64,000 nt of DNA from GCA-958296115 sp965222445. Lineage in GTDB: Bacteria > Chloroflexota > Dehalococcoidia > Lucifugimonadales > CAJWER01. The notes beneath the pieces were generated by a model. That model saw only the letters and a program-made list of their open reading frames with translations. It did no database searches and was not told the DNA's origin. The stretch lies in the NCBI GenBank assembly GCA_965222445.1, contig CBDCTY010000002.1, positions 3,224,001 through 3,288,000 of the forward strand, written 5' to 3'. Below, one piece after another: positions 26,348 through 34,640 of the stretch (positions within the stretch are counted from its first letter, which is position 1; every line of letters starts with the position of its first letter). The position numbers were made by a program, and so were the translations under genes.

Positions 26348-26743
26348 ATGAAGAAGGTTCGGAACAACTTCGAGGACATCTACCCCGCCGGGCCCACCTA
26401 CGTCAGGGGCGTACGGGCCGGCGACACACTCTACATATCGGGCACGACGGCCCGGGGCTCCGATGCCCAGGGCGGCCCGCCGATGGCCCAGCTCAGGGCC
26501 GTGCTCGACCGGATCGTCCGTATGGTGGAGGCCGAGGGCGGCAAGGCGACGGACATCGTGAAGCTCACGACCTACGTCACGGACAGGTCGGACTTCTGGC
26601 CCATAGAGGGCGAGCAGGTCGAGATTTTCGAGCGCTACTTCAGGGGCGAGTACCCCACCAACGCCATCATAGAGGTGAGCGGCCTCGCCGAGGACGGCCT
26701 CTGCATCGAAATAGAGGCGACGGCGGTTCTGGACTCTGGCTAA
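26348..26743 (+). CDS. RidA family (YjgF/YER057c) protein
   Basis: Small cytoplasmic enamine/imine deaminase fold, 131 residues, trimeric in the family. The sequence has YVRGVRAGDTLYISGTTARG, the helix QLRAVLDRIVRMVEAEGGKA, and VKLTTYVTD. In place of the usual R...C/V motif it reads YPTNAIIEVSGLAEDGLCIE, so the Arg that binds the carboxylate of 2-iminobutyrate is Asn (N before A) and the activity may differ from RidA proper. ATG at 26348 with a GAGG site. Confidence 0.87.
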   Translation: MKKVRNNFEDIYPAGPTYVRGVRAGDTLYISGTTARGSDAQGGPPMAQLRAVLDRIVRMVEAEGGKATDIVKLTTYVTDRSDFWPIEGEQVEIFERYFRGEYPTNAIIEVSGLAEDGLCIEIEATAVLDSG

Positions 26744-26838
26744 TGCAGGACAGACCTGAGCACAATGGACTCACTCCTCGTCGTTGACAGCGGCGTGAAA
26801 TAGGGGGCGTTGCGAAGGACGAAGCGGTCACTGAATCA

Positions 26839-27098
26839 TCACTCGAGGGGGGCGATCCTGCCCGGCGGCTCCAAACGCCTTGCACGCTCCCACGCTTCCC
26901 GGAGTTCCGCCTTGTGAAGCAATGCCCACTCGACTACAAGTCTGCGGGCCCGAGTGGGAAGTCGGCCTCGCACTACGCTGAGGTCGTCAATCGATACCAG
27001 ATCCTCATGTCCGCTTTATTCTGCGTGAAAGTGGGAGGCGCATGGTCGAGGGCATACATACGTATGACGACCCCATAGAAGCGGCAGAGTTCAGGCAT
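26839..27098 (-). pseudogene. DUF4160 gene, inactivated
   Basis: ATG at 27096-27098 overlaps the last 8 bases of the DUF2442 gene. It begins MPELCRFYGVVIRMYALDHA and PP, then loses one base: the next frame reads HFHAE, meets TAA where a Tyr is expected, and continues SGHEDLVSIDDLSVVRGRLP, TRARRLVVEWALLHKAELRE and WERARRLEPPGRIAPLE to TGA at 26839-26841. That is a complete DUF4160 protein (about 86 residues) with one deletion and one nonsense codon. DUF4160 and DUF2442 proteins are common neighbours with a proposed toxin-antitoxin relation. Confidence 0.85.
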
Positions 27099-27375
27099 TG
27101 GGAACTGTCACTTCGACGCCAGACGGCAATTCGTCGAACGACTTGCCGGTGAGCTCCATATAGAGCGCGTCTGGGCAAAGCTCAAGGTTCCCATCCCATG
27201 CTATGGCTCTGTGGGGGGCTATGTGGACCCTCTCGAAGTATCCTGGCTCTTTCCAGGCTGTAAACACGCCCCGCCCAGCGACATGGGACAGGCCAAGCTC
27301 TCCGGCTGTTCCGTCCGAATACCTGAGCCATAAGCGATACCCCTCGCGGGCTTCTACATGGGTCGGTTGAAGCAT
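27091..27375 (-). CDS. DUF2442 family protein
   Basis: A 94-residue cytoplasmic protein: VEAREGYRLWLRYSDGTAGE, LSHVAGRGVFTAW, and the typical end AIAWDGNLELCPDALYMELT. These are hallmarks of DUF2442, which is often encoded beside DUF4160 as a presumed regulator or antitoxin. I use the ATG at 27375, behind GGGGTGG; a GTG at 27384 is in frame. Its partner gene overlaps it but is dead, so this is an orphan survivor. Confidence 0.85.
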   Translation of the reverse strand: MLQPTHVEAREGYRLWLRYSDGTAGELGLSHVAGRGVFTAWKEPGYFERVHIAPHRAIAWDGNLELCPDALYMELTGKSFDELPSGVEVTVPNA

Positions 27376-27503
27376 CTTATCCACCCCAGTTGACGCTTGG
27401 TCAGATTAGCTACAAGCCTAGCTTGAGTTGTCATCTACTTCAAGATGGAATGAACGGGCCTAGGGGATATGTGAGCCTTTGTGAACGGAGGGCGGAGAGA
27501 CGG

Positions 27504-28496
27504 TCAACTCAACGCCGCTTCTTGCCGCTTCCTGTAGATCTGGAAGCGCTGGCGGCGGCTCTCCACCACGTAGAGCCTGCCCTGTTCGTCGATGTGCAGC
27601 GAGGTGATGCCAAAGAAGTGGGGCTCGGTCTGCGACGACACATGGAAGGGCGAGCTCAGCTCCGGCGGCAGATCCGGATACAGGTTCGACGCCTCGCGGG
27701 TCCGCTTCTCGTCCGGGTTCGAGTCGATGAACCGGCTCGCCCACACCGACAGGGTTGCCTGGCCCCGCAGCTTGGTGACGAAGCCGCCGTCGGGGTCCAG
27801 TACCTGCACCCGCTCGTTGCCCCAGTCGCCCACGTAGATGTAGCCCTCGCCGTCGACCACGACGCACGAGGGTCGGTCGAGCTGGCCGTCTCCCCTGCCC
27901 GACTCGCCGAACGCGGCGATGAACTCGCCGTCGGGCGTGAACTTCTGGATGCGGTCGTTCCGCCAGTCCGCGACGTACACGCTGCCCTGAGAGTCGAGGT
28001 TGAGGCCCCATGGCATGTTGAATTGCCCGTCGCCGTCGCCGAAGCTGCCCCACTGGAGCAGGTACACGCCGTCCTTCGTGAACTTCTGCACGCGGTGATT
28101 CATCTGGTCGACCACGTAGCAGTCGTCGTTCCGGTCGAAGCGCAGCGCGGAGGGGCTGTCCATCTCGCCGTCCCCCGAGCCCTTCGCTCCCCACTCCCCC
28201 AGGAACTCCGCCTTCTTGTCCAGGATCGTGACGCGGTGCTTGGCCTCGTCCAGCACGAACATCCTCTCGTCGCGGTCGAACGCTATCGACGCGGGCTTGG
28301 CGAATGGGCCGTCTCCGGCGTTGTCTGGCAGCTCGGTGATTATGTCTTCGTCGAAGTTGCAGACGGTGAAGCGACCCGCGCCGAAGCCAGTGGCGTGGTT
28401 GAGGACGTAATACCCCCCATCGGCCGAAAAGGCCATGTCGTAGGGCCGGATCTTGCGGCCCCCGCCGATGGTCTTGACGTACTCCAAGCTGAGCAT
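27504..28496 (-). CDS. NHL-repeat beta-propeller protein
   Basis: About 330 residues made of at least five NHL blades of the pattern G.GDG.F..P.G...D..G..YV.D..N.R.Q.F: for example GEMDSPSALRFDRNDDCYVV, NMPWGLNLDSQGSVYVADWR and DRPSCVVVDGEGYIYVGDWG. No signal peptide is seen, so it is probably cytoplasmic, which is unusual for NHL propellers linked to surface systems. The ATG at 28496 is preferred over a GTG at 28517. It follows the DUF1800 gene by 92 bases on the same strand. Function unknown; likely a scaffold or a binding protein. Confidence 0.85.
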   Translation of the reverse strand: MLSLEYVKTIGGGRKIRPYDMAFSADGGYYVLNHATGFGAGRFTVCNFDEDIITELPDNAGDGPFAKPASIAFDRDERMFVLDEAKHRVTILDKKAEFLGEWGAKGSGDGEMDSPSALRFDRNDDCYVVDQMNHRVQKFTKDGVYLLQWGSFGDGDGQFNMPWGLNLDSQGSVYVADWRNDRIQKFTPDGEFIAAFGESGRGDGQLDRPSCVVVDGEGYIYVGDWGNERVQVLDPDGGFVTKLRGQATLSVWASRFIDSNPDEKRTREASNLYPDLPPELSSPFHVSSQTEPHFFGITSLHIDEQGRLYVVESRRQRFQIYRKRQEAALS

Positions 28497-28588
28497 ATTA
28501 CCCACTACAGAGCACACACAGGGGCAAGAGAAAAACTACATGATCTTCTTTCTCTGTGCTCTCCGTGACCTCTGTGGTCGGCCCCTCC

Positions 28589-29983
28589 CTATGCGAACTG
28601 GTACTCCGGAGTCGCGGCAATCAGGGCGAGAATCTCGCCGACTCGGGCCTCGGACTCGCCCTTCTCGCCGCCGCGCAGGTCCACGTCGCCGCCCGTGGAG
28701 GCAAACTCGACCAGGTGGGACCGTGTGTCCTCGGAGGCCTTGACGGGGCCGATAAGGTCGAGGCAGAGGTCTACGGTCTCCTCAGGCGAATATACGCCGC
28801 CATTACTGCTCGCGACGCGGTCGACAATGTCGCGCACGCCGGGCTTGTTCGTGTCGCGGAACAGCTTCGCGACATAGTTGACCCGCTCCATTAGTGCGCC
28901 GCTCTCGATCCACTCCTTGCCCTCGTGCCAGCCCTCGACGCTCGGGGGCCTGAACAGGGCCTGCCCCATCGAGCCGGTGGCGCCATTCGCGCCGGCCGAC
29001 CCAGCGGCAGGCGTAGGCGAGGCTCCGGACATCCTGACCGCGTTGATAACGAGCTCGACGGGGCCCTTCACCCTTGCGTAGCGCGCCTGCTCGGACTTGA
29101 AGTAGTCGGAGTTGAACAGCGTCCGCAGGACCGACCTGGTCTCGTAGCCGGACGAGTAGTAGGTCTCGACCATCTCGTCGATGGTGCGCCGGCCCTCGTC
29201 GTCTACGTTGTCTGCCGCGAAGAACTGGAAGAGCCTGGTGCAAATGAAGCGCGCGGACGAAGGCTGCCTGGCGATGATGTCGCAGATGTCCTCGCCGTCA
29301 AACTCGCCGGCCTCGCCGAGGAACGTCTTGACGCCCTCGTCGTGGTCCTCAGGCCTGTACTCGAAGTGCCATGCGATGGAGCCGTATGGGTCGAAGGAGT
29401 TCTTGCCGGCGCGCACGGCCATGTAGTCGGCGTTGCCGAGCGTCCATCCCGTGAACGCGCGGGCGCACTCCTTGACGTCCTTCTCCGTGTAGTTGCCCAC
29501 GCCCATCGAGAAGAGCTCGATCAGCTCGCGCCCGTAGTTCTCGTTCATGGCGTCCATGTGGTTGTCGTTGTTGTTCAGGAAGAGCAGCATCGCGGGGTCC
29601 GACGAGAGCGCGACCAGCAGATCGCGGAAGCTGCCGAAGGCGTGGCGCCTGAAGCTGTCGAGCTGGTTCAGCAGGGCCCGGCCCTGGCTCATGTATATGA
29701 CGGGGAACAGCCCGTGAAGGAACAGCGCCATCTTCTCTTCCAGGGGGTTGTTGCTGTGGATCATGCGGACCACCCACAGCTCGAACGCAGCCCCACCCTC
29801 GTCGAAGCCGACGGCCCTGCGCCTCGCGAGGTCCTCGCCGAACTCGCCGGGGTCGCCGGGATTGAGGAGCCACTCGACAGTCGCCTCGTAGCCCCGGGCC
29901 GCATGGGCCTCGAGCTCGCCGCGGCCGGCCCCGAAGCCGGCGCGCCGCATCAGATGAGCCATCAGACCGATATCTTCACTCAT
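28589..29983 (-). CDS. DUF1800 family protein
   Basis: A 464-residue protein of unknown function: HLMRRAGFGAGRGELEAHAA at the start, LFLHGLFPVIYM, LLFLNNNDNHMDAMNENYGR followed by ELIELFSMGVGNYTEKDVKE, then ARAFTGWTLGN, all typical of DUF1800. The middle ARFICTRLFQFF also fits. DUF1800 proteins are nearly always encoded next to DUF1501, as here. No Tat or Sec signal is visible at the N-terminus. The strong site AAGGAGGAG precedes ATG 29983 and lies in the last codons of the 145-residue membrane protein, so the two are coupled. Confidence 0.9.
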   Translation of the reverse strand: MSEDIGLMAHLMRRAGFGAGRGELEAHAARGYEATVEWLLNPGDPGEFGEDLARRRAVGFDEGGAAFELWVVRMIHSNNPLEEKMALFLHGLFPVIYMSQGRALLNQLDSFRRHAFGSFRDLLVALSSDPAMLLFLNNNDNHMDAMNENYGRELIELFSMGVGNYTEKDVKECARAFTGWTLGNADYMAVRAGKNSFDPYGSIAWHFEYRPEDHDEGVKTFLGEAGEFDGEDICDIIARQPSSARFICTRLFQFFAADNVDDEGRRTIDEMVETYYSSGYETRSVLRTLFNSDYFKSEQARYARVKGPVELVINAVRMSGASPTPAAGSAGANGATGSMGQALFRPPSVEGWHEGKEWIESGALMERVNYVAKLFRDTNKPGVRDIVDRVASSNGGVYSPEETVDLCLDLIGPVKASEDTRSHLVEFASTGGDVDLRGGEKGESEARVGEILALIAATPEYQFA

Positions 29984-30413
29984 CCATCTCCTCCTTAGGC
30001 GTTTGCAACGGACTCGCTAGGCTACGGTGGGGGACCCTTACCCAGACTGCGGCTCCCATTGCGGCAACACTGCCCAGAACAATGTTGGACCATTCGAAGA
30101 CGGTCAATTCTTGCTGCACTGTGAAGAGCGACAGGACTACAATGAGACTGGCACAAACGAACCCCGTTACTTTGCTAGCTGAGGGGGCCCTCAGCATGGT
30201 AAACCAAACTCCGCAGAAGCCTCCCGCTATGGATTTGGCGAACTCGATAACACTGAGTGCCCATTCAATGGGGGGAATCACCAAGAAGCCGAGCTCCCAA
30301 ACTATATGAAGCGCCAAGGGAACGAGTAGGTAACCAGCTACGAAGGCTAAGGGGACTAGCGCCCATCTAAACCACAGGTGCGCTCTCGTGATATCTGAGG
30401 TCCTCTGAATCAC
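29976..30413 (-). CDS. Small membrane protein of unknown function
   Basis: A 145-residue protein with four hydrophobic stretches: WALVPLAFVAGYLLVPLALH, IVWELGFLVIPPIEWALSVI, FVCASLIVVLSLFTV and IVLGSVAAMGAAVW. I recognise no family. It lies between DUF1501 and DUF1800; its 3' end overlaps the DUF1800 start by 8 bases and its GTG at 30413 is 15 bases after DUF1501. Its base composition is less GC-rich than its neighbours, which may mean later acquisition. The tight coupling argues that it is a real gene. Confidence 0.65.
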   Translation of the reverse strand: MIQRTSDITRAHLWFRWALVPLAFVAGYLLVPLALHIVWELGFLVIPPIEWALSVIEFAKSIAGGFCGVWFTMLRAPSASKVTGFVCASLIVVLSLFTVQQELTVFEWSNIVLGSVAAMGAAVWVRVPHRSLASPLQTPKEEMDE

Positions 30414-30428
30414 TCTTCCGCCTCGGCT

Positions 30429-31580
30429 TCAGTCCCCGAACAGGTCGAAGGACTCGAAGCGGCCCTTCACTATCGGCGCGGCGTCGAGGCCCAGCCAGTC
30501 CTCGGCGATTGCCGTGTAGATGCCGCGGAAGTCGTTGTTGAAGTGCAGGTCGCCGTCCAGGTGGTCCTTCTCCGCCAGGGAAGGGTACTCGCCGTACATG
30601 CCTCCCTTGACCTTGTTCCCAATCAGGAAGGCTACTCCGCCCGAGCCGTGGTCCGCACCGTTGCCGTTGTCCCGGACCCTCCTGCCGAACTCAGAGAAGA
30701 CCAGCATTGCCGTGTCGTCGGCCTCCCCGTGCTCTTCCAGGTCGTCCATGAAGTCGGTCACCGCGGGTCCAAGCTCTGTCCAGAGCTGGGGATGGGCAGT
30801 CTTGAGCCCGGCGTGGTTGTCGTAGCTGCCATGGGTGGCATAGAAGATCCGCGTGCCGAACCCGGCGAACATCACCTGGGCCGCGTCCTTCAGGCTCTTG
30901 GCGATTCCGTTGCTGCCGTACTCTATGGTCGAGGAGTAGCGCTCGGGCGCGGTGCTGAGGATGTCTGCTCCCTTCAGTGCGTCGGTGCCCGTCTGGCCCA
31001 GGAAGCCCATCACGGCCTCCTTGCCGGCCGCGGCCCCGTACATCTTGCCGAACGCCTCCAGCGCGTACTCGCGCAGCCACTCGTCCTTTATGTCGGGAAA
31101 CAGACCGTAGGTTGCCAGGTCCCCTACCGATGCGACTGGAACACCGTCGCACCCTAGCGCCCTGGGCAGACCTACCCCAAAATTGACGGCGGTCAGGACG
31201 TTCTCGCCCTTCAGGTCCATGTCGCGGACGGCACGGCCCAGCCATCCTTCCTGGCTGAGCTCCTCCGGCTCGGCGGTGTGCCAGATGTCCATCGAGCGGA
31301 AGTGCGACCGGTCGGGATTCGGGTAGCCGACCCCGTTAATGACGGCCACCTTGCCCTGGTCCCACAGCTCCTTGATGGGGCCCATCGTGGGGCCGAAGCC
31401 GACCGTGTCGTCGATCTTCAGGACGTCTTCCGGGTCGTGGTGGGTGTGGGCGCGGAAGTCGTAGTAGTGCCCGTTCGTGTACGGCACCACACTGTTGAGG
31501 TAGTCGTTCCCTCCAGACTGCTGGACTACAACCAGCTTGCGGTCCTCGTGCGAGCCGTTGCTTCCGTTGGTATGCGGCAT
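30429..31580 (-). CDS. DUF1501 family protein
   Basis: A 383-residue protein related to the alkaline-phosphatase-like DUF1501 group. It shows VVVQQSGGNDYLNSVVPY, INGVGYPNPDRSHFRSMDIW, FGTRIFYATHGSYDNHAGL and LVFSEFGRRVRDNGNGADHG, the metal-site-like Asp/His clusters of the family. Most DUF1501 proteins begin with a twin-arginine signal; this one starts MPHTNGSNGSHEDRK and has none, so a cytoplasmic location is likely. ATG at 31580 with GGAGGTAGG. It heads the DUF1501-membrane-DUF1800-NHL run. Confidence 0.9.
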   Translation of the reverse strand: MPHTNGSNGSHEDRKLVVVQQSGGNDYLNSVVPYTNGHYYDFRAHTHHDPEDVLKIDDTVGFGPTMGPIKELWDQGKVAVINGVGYPNPDRSHFRSMDIWHTAEPEELSQEGWLGRAVRDMDLKGENVLTAVNFGVGLPRALGCDGVPVASVGDLATYGLFPDIKDEWLREYALEAFGKMYGAAAGKEAVMGFLGQTGTDALKGADILSTAPERYSSTIEYGSNGIAKSLKDAAQVMFAGFGTRIFYATHGSYDNHAGLKTAHPQLWTELGPAVTDFMDDLEEHGEADDTAMLVFSEFGRRVRDNGNGADHGSGGVAFLIGNKVKGGMYGEYPSLAEKDHLDGDLHFNNDFRGIYTAIAEDWLGLDAAPIVKGRFESFDLFGD

Positions 31581-31644
31581 TGCCTACCTCCGTTCCCCGT
31601 CTGTTGGGGCGCTATTGTACAGCCTGAGCGGCGCTAGTGGAGCG

Positions 31645-32910
31645 TCATGGAGTCACAATTACCGTGCCTGACATGAATGAGTGCAGTGTACACGTGTATG
31701 AGAATCGCCCGGGCGCGTCGAACGTCAACTCGAACGAGCCTCCAGGCGCGACGTAGCCGGAGTCGAACCCGCCTTCCGACCTCCCGCGCGAACCGGCCGT
31801 CACGGTGTGACCCACTCCATCGACGTTGGTCCACGTGAGGCTCTCGCCCGCGCTGATGGTCGCCTTGCCGTAAGCGAAGTTCTGGATGGGGACGCTGAGC
31901 TCGTCTCCAACGGTAACGCCCTGGCGGACCTCCGATGTGGAGGCGACGGGCGCGACATTGGGGTTCCACATGTTGAAGACCCCCAGGGGATTGTCCACCC
32001 AGACCCAGGCGTGCACCATCCAGCCGTACACCGGCACCCAGGTGCCGCCTTCCTGCCTGCACTCTTGCTCGGTCGACGAGCGGGAGTTTGTATGGGAACC
32101 GGTACACAGCTCGTAGTGTACGTGCCAGTTGTCCAGCGGACCAGCGAAGGCCTCGGGATGGTCCGGGCCTACGACGTTGAGCGGCAGCACGAACGAGGTC
32201 CCGACCAGCGTCCAGTCGCCCTGCTCGTGACTGGTGTATAGCAGTATCTCGGGGCGCTCCGGGTCGAACTTGCCGTCCAGCATTCGCCAGGGCTGTACGA
32301 AGTGCGCGCCCATGTTCGGCACCTCTTCGGTGGACTGCCTGTAGCCGTCGGCGAGGGCCTCCTCGATGTCGGTATACTTCTCCGTCGCCTCCCGCACAAC
32401 GTCCAGCTGGTCGACCAGACCCGCGAGCTCGTCGGGAGTCATTCGCAGATCCGCGGTCGAGGCCCCGTCATCCCGCAGCTTCTTCAACTGCTCGTAAGAG
32501 ACGGGGACGCGCACCTGGCCGTCGCGGGGGCCCTCCACGAGAGTCGTCAGGACACTGTCGCCGACCCTCTCGAATACGTAGCGAGAGAACCCGATAGAGC
32601 CGCCCGGCTCCTGCGGCATCTCTTTCGGCACCGCCGCGTCGCTCCCCGCAGGAATGGACGTCCACTTCTCGATGGCCTCTTTCCCCACAGTGTCCCTCGC
32701 TTGCGGCGTGGCGGCGGCCATCGACGTGGGAACAGGTGTAGCGGTGGGCGTTGGTATGGGAGTGACGGTGGGTTCGGGGGTCGGTGAGGGAGCGGGTTCC
32801 GGCTGACCGCACGCCCAGAGAGCGAGGCAGCTCAGGAGCGATACGACAAGCAGCCGGCAGACCACGTGGCCCTCCAGAACCCTCGATCCTCCACGCGCCC
32901 TGTTCTTCAA
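31645..32910 (-). CDS. Lipoprotein with C-terminal cupredoxin domain
   Basis: A 421-residue exported lipoprotein. Its signal ends in a lipobox (ALWACGQ, Cys about residue 34), followed by a Pro/Thr linker of ~25 residues. The middle ~200 residues include HFVQPWRMLDGKFDPERPEI and DNWHVHYELCTG and match no domain I know. The last ~90 residues are a plastocyanin-like fold with copper ligands His in VGHTVTAG and the Cys-His-Met trio in YTCTLHSFMSGTVIV. The TTG at 32910 follows AGGAGG. It could be a surface electron carrier or a copper sensor; the middle domain has paired Cys (ELCTG...EQECRQ). Confidence 0.85.
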   Translation of the reverse strand: MKNRARGGSRVLEGHVVCRLLVVSLLSCLALWACGQPEPAPSPTPEPTVTPIPTPTATPVPTSMAAATPQARDTVGKEAIEKWTSIPAGSDAAVPKEMPQEPGGSIGFSRYVFERVGDSVLTTLVEGPRDGQVRVPVSYEQLKKLRDDGASTADLRMTPDELAGLVDQLDVVREATEKYTDIEEALADGYRQSTEEVPNMGAHFVQPWRMLDGKFDPERPEILLYTSHEQGDWTLVGTSFVLPLNVVGPDHPEAFAGPLDNWHVHYELCTGSHTNSRSSTEQECRQEGGTWVPVYGWMVHAWVWVDNPLGVFNMWNPNVAPVASTSEVRQGVTVGDELSVPIQNFAYGKATISAGESLTWTNVDGVGHTVTAGSRGRSEGGFDSGYVAPGGSFELTFDAPGRFSYTCTLHSFMSGTVIVTP

Positions 32911-33075
32911 GTACGGCCACCTCCTGTGGCCCTGCCAACCCGCCCCGCAGCCGGGGCTGCCGTCACGCTGGATCGATTATAGCAGTGGGCAAGAAGCCCG
33001 CAAGCGATTCCGCATCGCCAGCCACAACCACATCGAGGTCCCATTCGTAAGGAAGATGCTGAGAGTGGCCTCCCA

Positions 33076-34350
33076 CTACACACTCAGATCAGGGTCGATG
33101 GCCTCCAGGCGGCGCTTCACGTCAGCGATGAAGGCGCTGGCCTCCGCGCCGTCCAGGATGCGGTGGTCGAACGTCAGGCAGAGGTTCATGATCGAGCGGA
33201 TGGCAATGGCGTCGCCGACGACCACGGGCCTCTTCACTATCGACTCGGTGTTCAGTATGGCGGCCTCGGGCGGGTTGATGATCGCCTTGCCCACCACCGA
33301 GCCCAACGCACCGGTGTTGTTGATGGTGAAGGTCCCGCCCTGCACGTCGCTCAGGCCGAGCTTCCCACCGCGGGCCCGGGCCGCCAGGTCGTCGATAGCC
33401 CTCGCGAGGCCAGCCACGCTGAGCCCGTCAGCGTCGTGGATCACGGGAACAACCAGCCCGCTTGGAGCCGCGACCGCCACCCCAATATTCACCCGCTTCT
33501 TGAGGATGATCGCGTCGCCGTCCCAGGATGAGTTGACCATCCGGTGCTCCTTCAACGCCTCGGCGACGACCTTGACAACGAAGGCCAGATACGTGAGGTC
33601 GACGCCCTCGCGCCTGGAAAAGTCCGCCTTCGTCCGCTCCCGAAGCCTTACGAGCCCCGTTACGTCCGCCTCCACCAGGGTCCACGCTTCCGGTATCGTC
33701 GTAGCGCTCTTCACCATGTTCTCGGCGATCATCCGGCGGACCGGCGTGAGCGGCACCCTCTCGCTGTCCTCCATGACCGCAGGCTCGGAGTCCCTGGAGT
33801 CGATGTACGACTGGACGTCCTTCCGCGTCACCCTCCCGCTGATGCCGGTGCCCGTGACCTGGGACAGGTCGACATCGTGCTGCTCCGCCAGCCGCAGCAC
33901 CGCCGGGGAGTATCGCCCGCCGCGGGAAGCCTCCATGCCCGCGCCAGTCGAAATCGGACCGCCGGAGCCCGTCGGACCTACCGGAGCAACATCCCGTAGC
34001 AGGGTGCCCACCCGATTCGCCTTGGCCTGGCCGCCGCTGTCCGGGCTCGGCGCTTCCGGCGCGGCCTGATCGTGACTAGCCGGACCCGGAGCTTCCGAGG
34101 GAGCTTGCTCTTCGCCGCCTTCTACAGCCATCTCGGCGATGGCCTCGCCCATGGGCACGGTCGCTCCCTCCTGCACGAGGATGCTCGTCAGAGTTCCCGT
34201 GGCGGGCGCGGGCACCTCCATATTCACCTTGTCGGTGACGACCTCAACCAGCGGGTCGTACTTCTCCACCCTGTCGCCGACCTGTTTCAGCCACTTCCCG
34301 ATCACACCCTCGGTGACCGACTCGCCAACGTGCGGCAGCTCAATTCTCAT
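33076..34350 (-). CDS. 2-oxoacid dehydrogenase E2 (dihydrolipoyl acyltransferase)
   Basis: The E2 core of a pyruvate, branched-chain or acetoin-type complex. A lipoyl domain occupies residues 1-75 with the lipoylated lysine in VTDKVNMEVPAP. After a flexible Ala/Pro linker comes the peripheral-subunit-binding domain (SPAVLRLAEQHDVDLSQVTG, residues ~145-180), then the catalytic acyltransferase domain with FDHRILDGAEASAFI near the C-terminus. ATG at 34350. It is the last of the E1alpha-E1beta-(toxin/antitoxin)-E2 run; no E3 is in the window. Substrate is not decided by sequence. Confidence 0.93.
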   Translation of the reverse strand: MRIELPHVGESVTEGVIGKWLKQVGDRVEKYDPLVEVVTDKVNMEVPAPATGTLTSILVQEGATVPMGEAIAEMAVEGGEEQAPSEAPGPASHDQAAPEAPSPDSGGQAKANRVGTLLRDVAPVGPTGSGGPISTGAGMEASRGGRYSPAVLRLAEQHDVDLSQVTGTGISGRVTRKDVQSYIDSRDSEPAVMEDSERVPLTPVRRMIAENMVKSATTIPEAWTLVEADVTGLVRLRERTKADFSRREGVDLTYLAFVVKVVAEALKEHRMVNSSWDGDAIILKKRVNIGVAVAAPSGLVVPVIHDADGLSVAGLARAIDDLAARARGGKLGLSDVQGGTFTINNTGALGSVVGKAIINPPEAAILNTESIVKRPVVVGDAIAIRSIMNLCLTFDHRILDGAEASAFIADVKRRLEAIDPDLSV

Positions 34351-34364
34351 AGCCTATGCCTTAC

Positions 34365-34637
34365 TCATCGCCTGTACGCCTCACGGCGGTGGTCAACTCC
34401 CAAGAGGACTATTGCACGCGCCTTGGAGTCCCACCGGAAGCGCACCCTCCATACACCTGTCTTCAGACGCCACTCGTCGGTTCTGCCTCGCACCTTTCTA
34501 ACGTCCACATCATGCGGTCTGGATGCGAGAGTGTCTACGGATGCCCGCACACGCGCCCGCTCTCGAGGTTCTAGACTCTTAAGCTGTCTCTCGGCCCTGC
34601 TCGTGACTACAATGCGCCAGACACGGGGGTCATTCAC
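34365..34637 (-). CDS. RelE/ParE-type toxin
   Basis: A 90-residue small basic protein: VWRIVVTSRAERQLKSLEPR, then RASVDTLASRPHD and a core TDEWRLKTGVWRVRFRWD ending VDHRREAYRR. This is the RelE-superfamily fold, most like mRNA-cleaving RelE toxins that bind the ribosomal A site. The C-terminal His-Arg-x-Glu-x-Tyr pattern supplies the usual catalytic residues. GTG at 34637 lies 3 bases after the antitoxin stop. The gene is intact. Ribosome-dependent cleavage is inferred from family. Confidence 0.88.
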   Translation of the reverse strand: MNDPRVWRIVVTSRAERQLKSLEPRERARVRASVDTLASRPHDVDVRKVRGRTDEWRLKTGVWRVRFRWDSKARAIVLLGVDHRREAYRR

Positions 34638-34640
34638 ACC

